From the NCBI GenBank assembly GCA_013816245.1, contig JACDEU010000021.1:1-44012 (forward strand): DNA of 44,012 nucleotides, written 5' to 3'. The DNA comes from Actinomycetota bacterium (GTDB lineage: Bacteria > Actinomycetota > Thermoleophilia > Gaiellales > Gaiellaceae). The position numbers and the translations under genes are program-made. Position 1 is the stretch's first letter, and the number at the start of each line of letters is the position of its first letter. The notes under the pieces are model-generated. The model made no database searches. It was not told the origin of the DNA and saw nothing but the letters and a program-made list of their open reading frames with translations. This document shows positions 1 through 6,746 of the stretch, one piece after another.

Positions 1-42
1 GGGCGCACCTGGGATCGAACCAGGGACCTCCCGCGTGTGAAA
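1..42 (-). pseudogene. tRNA-Val(CAC)-like 3' half, 5' half missing
   Basis: Read on the minus strand, this segment gives an anticodon loop with CAC, a 3' anticodon-stem strand, a variable loop, a perfect 5-bp T stem with loop TTCGATC, and an acceptor 3' strand ending TGCGCCC at base 1. The matching acceptor 5' strand GGGCGCA and a D arm should lie within the next 30 bases (43-75), but neither is there or anywhere up to base 300. Only the part from the anticodon loop to the 3' end looks like tRNA. This is the pattern left as an att remnant when an element integrates into a tRNA gene. Identity as Val rests on the anticodon alone. The window edge may cut off the discriminator base. Confidence 0.55.
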
Positions 43-304
43 TGGGCGGCCCGACCCATCGACCCAGCGACGGTACGACGACACCGACCCCATCCGGGAG
101 GCGGGCCGATTCTTGGCCACGGAACAAGGAAGGCTCGCGTGCGCTCAGCCTCTCGCCCTGGCCTTCGAGTCAGCGAAAGGCAAAAAGCGAATTCGACCGG
201 ATTTCTTTTAACGCGCGGGCCATGCGGGCAAAAATTGGGCAAAGGTTTTGCCACGCACGCTCCGGGCCCGCGAACAAAAGACCCCGTTTCCAGGGCCTTT
301 CCAG
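43..304. other. intergenic, no supportable gene
   Basis: This stretch lies between the tRNA remnant and tRNA-fMet. It is mildly A/T-richer around 180-260 than the flanking genes. Open frames here have no codon structure or recognisable motif. I see no terminator with a T tract. Confidence 0.5.
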
Positions 305-378
305 TAGCGGGGGCAGGATTTGAACCTGCGACCTCCGGGTTATGAGCCCGGCGAGCTACCTGACTGCTCCACCCCGCG
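305..378 (-). tRNA. initiator tRNA-Met (CAU)
   Basis: On the minus strand the full cloverleaf is visible: acceptor CGCGGGG/CCCCGCT with an unpaired C1-U72, D stem GAGC/GCTC, anticodon stem CCGGG/CCCGG around loop CTCATAA, and T stem GCAGG/CCTGC with loop TTCAAAT. The unpaired first acceptor position and the three G:C pairs of the anticodon stem (GGG/CCC) are the known identity elements of initiator tRNA. The CCA end is not encoded, since the discriminator A is followed by CT. A TATAAT box lies 13 bases upstream. Confidence 0.97.
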
Positions 379-390
379 TCGCTGGGCGGA

Positions 391-396
391 ATTATA
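391..396 (-). promoter_or_regulatory. -10 box of the tRNA-fMet promoter
   Basis: The minus strand reads TATAAT, a perfect sigma70-type -10 element ending 13 bases before the mature tRNA 5' end. No good TTGACA-like -35 is seen 16-18 bases further upstream, so the -10 box is the main support. Confidence 0.6.
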
Positions 397-446
397 GCTC
401 GCCAGGGTCGTGACCGGTTAGGGCCCAGCCGGGGTGCCTGGAGCCT

Positions 447-1199
447 TTACTGAGAGCGTGCGTACGCCGGCTCGCGGACGCTCACCCGGAAAGGCGCGGT
501 CGCGGCGAAGCCGACGGCCATTACGAGCGCGCCGGCGACGGCGTCGAAGACGTAGTGGTTTCCGGTGACGACGATTGTCAGGAGCACCGCGGCGGGGTAC
601 ACGACCCCGGCGAGCCGCAGCAACCAGTTGCGCGCGTACAACACGAGCCCGGCCCCGAGCGCGAGGGCCCAGCCGGCATGCAGGCTCGGAACTGCCGCGA
701 CCGGGTTCGAGAAGCGCTCGTGATGCGGCTTGCCGATGTTCACGCCCGAATACAGGTCGATCGTGTCCTTGATACCCATGTTCGCGAGGCGCGGCGGCGC
801 AGTCGGATAGCGCCAGTGGATGACGAGCGCGATCGCTGTCGCGAGCAGGAACCCGTCGCGGAAGATGGAGAAGCCCTCGCGGTTCCGCCAGTACAACCAG
901 ACGAAGAACGCGCCGGTCACCACGAAATGGCTGGAGAGGTAGAACCAGTTCATTCCCTTGACCACGTCGGGGAAGCGCAAGAACCATGCCTGGATGCCCT
1001 GCTCCCACGAGAAATGCGCGACGCGCTCGAGCCGCTCTACGTGCTGTGCGTTCGCAATAGCCTGCGGCCAGTCGGTCGGGATGAGCCTGCGCAGGAGTCG
1101 ATACACCTCTGCGAGGCCGATGACCAGGCCAATCTGGAAGACCGGGTCGAGTCGGTGGAGCAGGCGGCTGGCTCGACTCACGAGCCTGACTCTACCCAC
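447..1199 (-). CDS. PAP2-superfamily membrane phosphatase (AUR1-like)
   Basis: A 250-residue multi-pass membrane protein of the type-2 phosphatidic acid phosphatase superfamily, close to the inositol-phosphorylceramide-synthase-like branch. The three family motifs are present: a first motif variant HWRYPTAPPR (128-137), PSLH (171-174) and GNHYVFD (213-219). The last two carry the catalytic histidines. About six hydrophobic helices surround them. Such enzymes hydrolyse or transfer lipid phosphate groups at the outer membrane face; the substrate here is unknown. The start is GTG at 1199, and a second in-frame GTG seven codons in is also possible. It is divergent from the exopolyphosphatase gene, 26 bases away, so the promoters must overlap. 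Confidence 0.85.
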   Translation of the reverse strand: MGRVRLVSRASRLLHRLDPVFQIGLVIGLAEVYRLLRRLIPTDWPQAIANAQHVERLERVAHFSWEQGIQAWFLRFPDVVKGMNWFYLSSHFVVTGAFFVWLYWRNREGFSIFRDGFLLATAIALVIHWRYPTAPPRLANMGIKDTIDLYSGVNIGKPHHERFSNPVAAVPSLHAGWALALGAGLVLYARNWLLRLAGVVYPAAVLLTIVVTGNHYVFDAVAGALVMAVGFAATAPFRVSVREPAYARSQ

Positions 1200-1225
1200 G
1201 GGTCGCTGGGTACAGTCATAGCCTC

Positions 1226-2191
1226 GTGAGCCGTGTTGCAGCCGTCGATCTCGGCACGAATTCCACGCGTCTGCTGGTTGCGGACATCGAAGACGGACGG
1301 GTTTCCGACGTCGATCGCGAGACGCGCATCACACGCCTCGGCGAGGGAGTGGACGAGCGCCGGCGCCTCCTCCCCGTCCCCGTTGCGCGGGTGCGAAACG
1401 TGCTCTCCGACTACCGGAAGACATTGGAGTCACTCGGCGCCGAGCGAACGCTGCTGATTGCGACGAGCGCCGTCCGCGACGCGGAGAACGGCGAGGCGTT
1501 CCTCGGCGAGATCGAGTGGAGCTACGGGTTCAAGACGCGGCTCCTCTCGGGGCACGACGAGGCGATGCTGATGTTCCGAGGCGTCACGGCGGAGCGGGAG
1601 TTGCGGGACGGGACGGTGATCGTCGACATCGGCGGCGGCTCGACCGAGCTCGTCGCGGGAGCCACGGACGGAGTGCGCTGGCACGACAGCATCGACATCG
1701 GCTCGGTTCGCCTCACGGAGCGCTTCCTCCACTCGGACCCGCCGACGAAGGAGGAGTTGACCGCTGCTGCGGCCGCGGTGCGCACGCTTTTGTCGGAGCG
1801 CGTTCCCGGCGAGGCCCACAACGACACACACTCCGCGATCGGTGTCGCCGGAACGCTCACGAGCATCGCCGCGCTCGCACTCGGAGTCGAGCAGTACGAC
1901 CGCGACAGGGTGCACGGATTCGAGCTGACCGCGAAGGCGCTCAAGGAGCAACTGCAGCGCCTCGCGGCGGTGCCGCTCACGGAGCGGCGGAACATGAGGC
2001 CACTCGACCCGGACCGCGCACCGGTGATCGTCGGCGGCGCGGTGATCGCCCGCGAAGTGCTCGACTTCTTCGGGCTCGAGACGCTGGAGATCAGCGAGCG
2101 AGACATCCTCGACGGCGCCGCCCTGGCCGCGGCGGAGCTGGCGGAAGAGGAGGAAGGCGCCGCCCCGCCCGGCGCCTACACCTGCTGCTGA
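1226..2191 (+). CDS. ppx: Ppx/GppA-family exopolyphosphatase
   Basis: A 321-residue protein of the actin-like ATPase fold. The phosphate-1 motif DLGTNSTR is at 8-15, the catalytic-Glu region SGHDEA at 108-113 and the phosphate-2 motif DIGGGST at 134-140. This class removes terminal phosphate from polyphosphate or hydrolyses pppGpp. At about 320 residues it is the short, two-domain form common in Actinobacteria, without the C-terminal HD domain of long Ppx. It starts with GTG, giving MSRVAAVDLG, which places the first motif at the usual distance. The C-terminal tail from about residue 305 is low-complexity and acidic. Assignment to Ppx rather than GppA activity is inference. Confidence 0.9.
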   Translation: MSRVAAVDLGTNSTRLLVADIEDGRVSDVDRETRITRLGEGVDERRRLLPVPVARVRNVLSDYRKTLESLGAERTLLIATSAVRDAENGEAFLGEIEWSYGFKTRLLSGHDEAMLMFRGVTAERELRDGTVIVDIGGGSTELVAGATDGVRWHDSIDIGSVRLTERFLHSDPPTKEELTAAAAAVRTLLSERVPGEAHNDTHSAIGVAGTLTSIAALALGVEQYDRDRVHGFELTAKALKEQLQRLAAVPLTERRNMRPLDPDRAPVIVGGAVIAREVLDFFGLETLEISERDILDGAALAAAELAEEEEGAAPPGAYTCC

Positions 2192-2210
2192 ACTTCAACG
2201 GATCCGCCGC

Positions 2211-2282
2211 CTACTTCAGGAAGACGATGCCGAAGGAGAGGAAGAGCGTCGCCGCGGCGGCGGCAGGGATGACAAGCTCGAG
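2211..2282 (-). other. In-frame hydrophobic tail directly after the CBS-protein stop codon
   Basis: After the TAG of the CBS gene the same frame stays open for 23 codons before the next TAG. It encodes LELVIPAAAAATLFLSF followed by GIVFLK, a textbook single membrane helix with a C-terminal lysine. There is no ATG, GTG or TTG in this frame after the stop. The segment is therefore either a read-through extension that would tail-anchor the CBS protein or the remnant of a small membrane protein that lost its start codon. TAG followed by C is a known leaky context. I cannot decide between the two from one sequence. Confidence 0.35.
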
Positions 2283-2702
2283 CTAGCCGATGTCCTCCGT
2301 CCCGGGCGGCGGCTCATCCTCGGCAAGCCTTCGCTGCAGGACGGTGCGCGACAGGATCCCGACGAGTCTCCCTTCCTCGACGACGGGCACGCGTTCGAAA
2401 TCGTGCTCTTCGAGAGCATGGAACGCCTCCTCGAGATCCATCGAGGCGTCGAGGGTGAACAACGGCGGCTCTGCAATCTCTCCCACCCTTGTACTGCGCG
2501 GATCCCGTCCCGGCGCGACCACCTGGGACACGAGCGTCTTGCGCGTGATCACTCCGACCAGTTGGCCGTCGTCGCAGACGAGGATCGCGCGCACCGCGGG
2601 GTCGGACAGACGCTCTCCGGCTTCCTGTGCGCTGGCGGTGACGTCGAGCGCACCCGGTTCCGGAACCATCGCGTCGCGCACGTGCTGCGTCGCCGACCTC
2701 AT
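2283..2702 (-). CDS. CBS-domain-pair protein
   Basis: A 139-residue protein consisting of two CBS repeats. The first spans roughly residues 1-65 (AMVPEPGALDV through GVITRKTLVSQV) and the second about 70-130 (EPPLFTLDASMDLEEAF through LVGILSRTVLQ). CBS pairs usually bind adenine nucleotides and regulate a partner. The start ATG at 2702 overlaps the stop of the glutamate dehydrogenase gene as ATGA, so the two are translationally coupled. That suggests, by context only, that it senses nucleotide state for the dehydrogenase. The open frame extends upstream, but that part runs antisense-like through the dehydrogenase gene and is not real. See the hydrophobic frame after its stop codon. Confidence 0.9.
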   Translation of the reverse strand: MRSATQHVRDAMVPEPGALDVTASAQEAGERLSDPAVRAILVCDDGQLVGVITRKTLVSQVVAPGRDPRSTRVGEIAEPPLFTLDASMDLEEAFHALEEHDFERVPVVEEGRLVGILSRTVLQRRLAEDEPPPGTEDIG

Positions 2703-3988
2703 GGGTAGATGCCCCGCGCCTTGAGCGCTGCGGCGACCTCGTTGATCCCTGCGACGAGCGCCGACTGTCGTAACGAAATGCCCTTCTCCTCGGAGAGGTT
2801 CCACACGCGGTCGAATGCATCGGCGAGCTTCTCCGCGAGACGCGCCCGGATTTCGTCGCGCGTCCAGAACAGCCGCCCGAGGTCCTGGACCCATTCGAAG
2901 TACGACACGGTCACGCCGCCCGCATTCGTCAGCACGTCCGGCAGGACGAGAATGCCGCGCTCGGCGAGGATCGCGTCGGCCTCGATGGTCGTCGGACCGT
3001 TCGCCCCCTCCACCACGAGCTTCGTGTCGATGCGCGGCGCGTTCTCCGCGGTGAGCTGACCCTCGAGCGCTGCGAGCACGAGAACGTCGCACGGCAACTC
3101 GAGCAACTCCAGGTTCGAGACGTGACGCACGTCGGGATAGCCCTCGAGGGTCGCGTGGTCTGCAACCCAGGCGCGCACCGACTCGAGGTCGAGATCGCTC
3201 TCCGAATAGATCCCGCCGGAGATGTCCGAGACGCCGAGCACGGTCGCGCCTTTCGAGACGAGCTCCTGGGCGGCGATCCCACCGACGTTGCCGAAGCCCT
3301 GCACCACGCAGCGTTGCTCGGCGAGGTTCCACCCGAGCCGCTGGCAGGCGCGCTCGATCACCATCACGACCCCGGCGCCGGTGGCCTCGTGCCGAAAGAG
3401 CGAGCCGCCGAGCGAGATCGGCTTCCCGGTGACGATCTCCGGAACGGCGTGGCCAACCTGCATCGAGTACGTGTCCATGATCCAGGCCATCGTCTGCTCG
3501 TTCGTCGCCATGTCCGGCGCAGGGATGTCCTCCTGCGGCCCGATCACGCCGCGCAACTCACTCGTGTAACGCCTCGTCAGCCGTTCGAGCTCACGAATTG
3601 AAAGCTCGCGCGGGTTGCAGCGAACGCCGCCCTTCGCACCGCCATAAGGCAATCGCAGCAGCGCGCATTTCCAGGTCATCCAGACGGCGAGCGCGGCGCA
3701 CTCGCCCATCGTCACGTGCGGGTCGTAACGGATCCCACCCTTGGTCGGCCCGAGCACACTCGAGTGCTGCACGCGATAGGCAGGAAAAACGTCGACGTGC
3801 CCCTCGTCCCGCCGAATCGGAACAGTGACCATGACAGCCCGCTCGGGGTAACGAAGCCGCTCAGCAATCGACTCGTTGACCTCAGCGTAAGGAAGCGCAA
3901 GCTCGAACTGCTGAAGCGCAGTCCGAAAAAGCGGCGTATCCCATTCCAACCGCCCTTCCTCGGCGGCAAGCGTCTCAACCTCAGCCAC
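2699..3988 (-). CDS. gdhA: Glu/Leu/Phe/Val dehydrogenase (NAD(P)-glutamate dehydrogenase)
   Basis: 429 residues, the usual length of the hexameric GDH class. The family residues are visible: PTKGG (K83), the substrate lysine in WMTWKCAL (K107), catalytic K119 in PYGGAKGG, the aspartate of PAPDM, and the Rossmann motif GFGNVGG (231-237). It interconverts glutamate with 2-oxoglutarate plus ammonia in the cytosol. Cofactor preference cannot be read with confidence. The gene reads leftward into the CBS-protein gene with an ATGA overlap. Upstream it is separated from tRNA-Leu by about 140 bases containing two hairpins. Confidence 0.95.
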   Translation of the reverse strand: MAEVETLAAEEGRLEWDTPLFRTALQQFELALPYAEVNESIAERLRYPERAVMVTVPIRRDEGHVDVFPAYRVQHSSVLGPTKGGIRYDPHVTMGECAALAVWMTWKCALLRLPYGGAKGGVRCNPRELSIRELERLTRRYTSELRGVIGPQEDIPAPDMATNEQTMAWIMDTYSMQVGHAVPEIVTGKPISLGGSLFRHEATGAGVVMVIERACQRLGWNLAEQRCVVQGFGNVGGIAAQELVSKGATVLGVSDISGGIYSESDLDLESVRAWVADHATLEGYPDVRHVSNLELLELPCDVLVLAALEGQLTAENAPRIDTKLVVEGANGPTTIEADAILAERGILVLPDVLTNAGGVTVSYFEWVQDLGRLFWTRDEIRARLAEKLADAFDRVWNLSEEKGISLRQSALVAGINEVAAALKARGIYP

Positions 3989-4027
3989 AAGCCAAGTCTA
4001 GGTTTCCAGCTTTCCATCCGCCGCAAG

Positions 4028-4044
4028 GACGGGCTTTGCCCGTC
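4028..4044. terminator. Small GC hairpin between gdhA and tRNA-Leu
   Basis: A perfect 7-bp inverted repeat, GACGGGC-TTT-GCCCGTC, followed on the plus strand by TTTG. On the minus strand it lies downstream of tRNA-Leu and just upstream of gdhA. It could help end tRNA transcription, but the U tract is weak on both strands. Confidence 0.35.
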
Positions 4045-4080
4045 TTTGCCGACCACGCAGCGACTCGAAACGCGAACGAC

Positions 4081-4119
4081 GCGAGATCATCATGGCTCGC
4101 GAAGCGAGCCGGATCTCGC
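4081..4119 (-). terminator. Nested hairpin downstream of tRNA-Leu
   Basis: The outer arms GCGAGATC/GATCTCGC and inner arms GGCTCGC/GCGAGCC close on a GAA loop, with a small asymmetric bulge (ATCAT opposite G). The structure begins 8 bases after the tRNA 3' end in the direction of tRNA transcription. It fits a factor-type or U-poor terminator or a processing signal; no T run follows on the minus strand. Confidence 0.45.
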
Positions 4120-4126
4120 GTCGGAG

Positions 4127-4214
4127 TGCCGGGGGCGGGACTCGAACCCGCACGCCCCGCGAGGGGACACCCGATTTTAAGTCGGGCGCGTATCACCAGT
4201 TTCGCCACCCCGGC
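4127..4214 (-). tRNA. tRNA-Leu (UAA)
   Basis: On the minus strand the acceptor GCCGGGG/CCCCGGC pairs perfectly. The anticodon loop is CTTAAAA with anticodon TAA, the T arm is GCGGG-TTCGAGT-CCCGC, and there is a long class II variable arm (TGTCCCCTCGCGGGGCG). Length is 88 bases with discriminator A and no encoded CCA. A TATTCT -10-like box lies 7-12 bases upstream at 4221-4226. Confidence 0.97.
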
Positions 4215-4242
4215 CGGCTCAGAATAGCGTCGTGTCTCCGCG

Positions 4243-4953
4243 CTATTCGCCGGCGGAGAACTTGTAGCTCGAAGGGATGGTTTTCGGGGCCTTGCCAACC
4301 ACGATGGCGATCTCCTGGTGAGCCTTCAGGATCAAGTCTCCAGGATTGCCCGTCTGAGGCTTTCCGTTCACGTACCACTTGAGCCCGTCGCAATAAGCGC
4401 CCAAACAGCGCGAGTTCAGAAACACGCCCCACTCGGCGACCAATTGCCCGAGTGTGAATTCGTCGTTGGCTTTCGGTGACTCGATGTGAATCACCCCGCG
4501 GGTGTCGTGGGTGTGCAACTCCGTCAGATAATTGGCACCCGGGTTGATCCCGATCTCTGCGGGGACATTGACCCGCTCTCCGTTGGCGAACAGGTCCAGG
4601 TGCGCATGGATGTGCGTCGCGGTGCCCTCGGCGGTGAGCGGCTGGAGATCGAGGGGTAGCAGACGGTCGGCGAGGAAGCGGTACTCGGGCGCCCAGGGCG
4701 CCTTGGTCTTCCGGATCCCCGGCAGCGCGTTGTAGTTCGTCGCGGTTGTCTTCGTCTGCGGCCCGCTGCTGCCGTCGTCGCGCGTGAGGACGACACCGAG
4801 GACCACGGCTGCGATCAGCGCCGCGACGAGGGCTCCACCCCCCGCATAGAGCCAGGGCGAGCGCCGTGGCCCTGTCGAGCCTTTCCGAGGATCGCGTCGC
4901 TGTGGCGCCTGGACGCGCCGCGGGGGCGGAGGAGTGCGGACCTTCTTGGCCAC
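4243..4953 (-). CDS. Membrane-anchored extracytoplasmic protein of unknown function
   Basis: 236 residues from the GTG at 4953. A basic, proline-rich cytoplasmic N-terminus (about 1-33) is followed by one membrane helix (about 34-56), a Ser/Gly/Thr linker and a soluble outer domain (80-236). The outer domain carries His-rich motifs HIHAHLD (114-120) and HTHD (147-150) and two cysteines near the C-terminus (CLGAYC). I have seen similar proteins in actinobacterial genomes without assigned function. The histidines could bind metal, which is inference. A longer upstream reading exists, but the GTG with its AKK tail gives a normal signal-anchor topology. It is transcribed toward tRNA-Leu and ends 28 bases before it. 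Confidence 0.75.
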   Translation of the reverse strand: MAKKVRTPPPPRRVQAPQRRDPRKGSTGPRRSPWLYAGGGALVAALIAAVVLGVVLTRDDGSSGPQTKTTATNYNALPGIRKTKAPWAPEYRFLADRLLPLDLQPLTAEGTATHIHAHLDLFANGERVNVPAEIGINPGANYLTELHTHDTRGVIHIESPKANDEFTLGQLVAEWGVFLNSRCLGAYCDGLKWYVNGKPQTGNPGDLILKAHQEIAIVVGKAPKTIPSSYKFSAGE

Positions 4954-5030
4954 GGCGGCGCAAGGGTACCCATCGTCGTCCCGGGGGGACGGAAGTACGC
5001 AACGTGCGCGTTTTTTCCGAGACGAGGGCT

Positions 5031-5059
5031 CTTGACTAGGGCAGCGCCGGCAGAATAAG
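5031..5059 (+). promoter_or_regulatory. Candidate promoter upstream of a hairpin terminator
   Basis: TTGACT, 18 bases, then TAAGCT (TAnnnT) gives a plausible sigma70-type promoter on the plus strand. A start a few bases downstream would begin transcription almost at the left arm of the terminator hairpin at 5071. Confidence 0.4.
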
Positions 5060-5070
5060 CTCCTCAAGCC

Positions 5071-5111
5071 GAAGCCGATGAACCCTCGGGTTCGCCGGCT
5101 TCGGCGTTTTT
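5071..5111 (+). terminator. Strong rho-independent terminator-like hairpin
   Basis: A 10-bp perfect stem GCCGAAGCCG/CGGCTTCGGC encloses a second 6-bp stem GAACCC-TC-GGGTTC, and the structure is followed by GTTTTTT on the plus strand. No plus-strand gene lies upstream for more than 2 kb. It therefore either ends a very short transcript from the adjacent promoter, acts as a leader attenuator for the small gene at 5182, or insulates divergent genes. Confidence 0.75.
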
Positions 5112-5181
5112 TGTGGACCCGGCTGGTTTCACGGATACTGGGAGCTCGAAGCGTGTTCCCAACTAGAAGCTGGAGGTCCCG

Positions 5182-5379
5182 ATGGGACTACTCGACAAGC
5201 TGCTCGGCCGCACCAAAAAGGCGGCCGGGGACATGATGGGCGACTCTTCGATGCGTCGTGAAGGCGCTGCGCAAGAGCGGCAGGGCGCCGCCGAGGACCG
5301 TGCCGCCCAGCACGAGGATATGGCACAGGAACAGCGGAACCAGGCCGCAGAAGCCCGCGCAGACCGCGAGCACACCTAG
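5182..5379 (+). CDS. Small CsbD-like hydrophilic protein
   Basis: A 65-residue, very hydrophilic protein with an MGLLDKLLGRTKKAAGD start, followed by a charged Glu/Gln/Ala/Arg-rich helix to the end. It resembles small CsbD-like or general-stress actinobacterial proteins, whose biochemical role is not established. A good Shine-Dalgarno (TGGAGG) sits 6-11 bases before the ATG. It stands alone downstream of the hairpin terminator at 5071-5111, which may regulate it. Confidence 0.75.
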   Translation: MGLLDKLLGRTKKAAGDMMGDSSMRREGAAQERQGAAEDRAAQHEDMAQEQRNQAAEARADREHT

Positions 5380-5455
5380 ATCACCCGGGGTGGGGGCGGC
5401 GGTGGGCCGCCCCGACCGTTCCGTCCGATCCCCTCCCTATCGTTAGCGGGCTCGG

Positions 5456-6745
5456 ATGGCAATTGCACTTCTATTCATAGGACTCGTCCTTGGTGCCGCA
5501 GTGGCCTGGATCGTCGGGCGCGCGCGCATGGGCACCGACGTGGCCCGGCTTGAGTCAGCGCTCGAACACGAACGCTCGGTGGGAGCGGAAAAGGTCGCCG
5601 TGCTCATCGAGGCACGAGAGGAACTGTCGACGCAGCTTCGCTCGATGTGCGCGGAGGCGCTAAGGGGAAACAATGAGCAGTTCATCGAGCTTGCGAAGGC
5701 GCAGTTCGAGCAGCTTCAGCTCGGCGCCAAGCACGATCTCGATTCGCGGCAGAAAGCAGTGGAGAACCTCGTCGGGCCGATCAAGGAATCCTTGGAGAGG
5801 GTCGGCGGTGAGGTAAAGACGCTCGAGAAATCCCGCCGTCAGGACGTCGGATTGCTGACCGCTCAGTTGAAGACCGTTGCCGACACGAACGAAAGGCTGC
5901 GGATGGAGACGGGCAGCCTAGTAACAGCTCTGCGTGCTCCGTCAGTTCACGGGCGTTGGGGCGAGATGCAGCTCAAGAACACTGTCGAGTCAGCGGGGAT
6001 GCTCGCGTACTGTGACTTCGTGGCCCAGTTGACCGGCCAGGGAGACGAAGATCGAATTCTTCGCCCTGACCTCGTCGTCCGCTTGCCAGGCGGCCGCACA
6101 GTCGTGGTCGACGCCAAGACCCCGATCCAGGCGCTTCTCGATGCCGCTCAGACCAACGACGAAGAAGTACGTGCACAGCGCCTCGCCGACTTCGTTCGCA
6201 ATGTCCGCGATCACATGGCCGCGTTGAAGGCCAAGTCGTACTGGAAGCAATTCGAGTCGGCGCCCGATTTCGTTGTCATGTTCTTGCCAGGCGAGAGCTT
6301 CTTCCGGGCTGCACTCGAGCAAGACCCGAGCTTGCTTGAACAGCACGCGAGCTCGGGCATCGTTCTGGCCAGCCCGGCGACGCTGATCACCATGCTGCGT
6401 ACAATCGCGGTCAGCTGGCGGGAGGAGCAAATTGCGGAAAGTGCCCGGGCCGTGAGCGACCTTGGCCGGGAGCTCTATGAGCGACTCGCGACAATGGCGG
6501 AGCACTTCGTGACGCTCGGAAAGAGGCTTGACGGCTCAGTCCAGGCGTACAACCAAACCGTCGGCTCTTTCGAGCGTCGCGTGCTCGTCTCTGCCCGGAA
6601 GTTCCCTGAGCACGGTCTGAGGACGAACAAGGAAATCCCCGAAGTCGTACCGGTAGACAAGGCCACCCAGCCGCCGCAGACGATCGAGCTTCCCGCTCGG
6701 GATCTCGACGCTCTGCCGTCAGCGGCTGACGCGAACGCCGCTTAA
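5456..6745 (+). CDS. rmuC: DNA recombination protein RmuC homologue
   Basis: A 429-residue RmuC-family protein. An N-terminal membrane helix (about 3-20) is followed by a long coiled coil (25-150). A nuclease-like core then follows with conserved HGRWGEMQL, DLVVRLPGGR and VVDAKTPIQALLDA, a PD-(D/E)XK-like arrangement. A second helical region and a Pro-rich tail end the protein. RmuC limits inversions at short repeats in E. coli and is linked to processing of stalled DNA. It converges with the next gene with only one base between the stop codons. Confidence 0.93.
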   Translation: MAIALLFIGLVLGAAVAWIVGRARMGTDVARLESALEHERSVGAEKVAVLIEAREELSTQLRSMCAEALRGNNEQFIELAKAQFEQLQLGAKHDLDSRQKAVENLVGPIKESLERVGGEVKTLEKSRRQDVGLLTAQLKTVADTNERLRMETGSLVTALRAPSVHGRWGEMQLKNTVESAGMLAYCDFVAQLTGQGDEDRILRPDLVVRLPGGRTVVVDAKTPIQALLDAAQTNDEEVRAQRLADFVRNVRDHMAALKAKSYWKQFESAPDFVVMFLPGESFFRAALEQDPSLLEQHASSGIVLASPATLITMLRTIAVSWREEQIAESARAVSDLGRELYERLATMAEHFVTLGKRLDGSVQAYNQTVGSFERRVLVSARKFPEHGLRTNKEIPEVVPVDKATQPPQTIELPARDLDALPSAADANAA

Positions 6746-6746
6746 T

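Noticed and set aside
37-345. Open frames over the tRNA region
   Set aside because: They run across tRNA-fMet and the tRNA remnant, with arginine/proline-rich composition and no ribosome-binding site.
2703-3332. N-terminal extension of the CBS gene
   Set aside because: It is an out-of-frame reading of the glutamate dehydrogenase gene with Arg-rich, non-protein composition; the ATG in ATGA is the sensible start.
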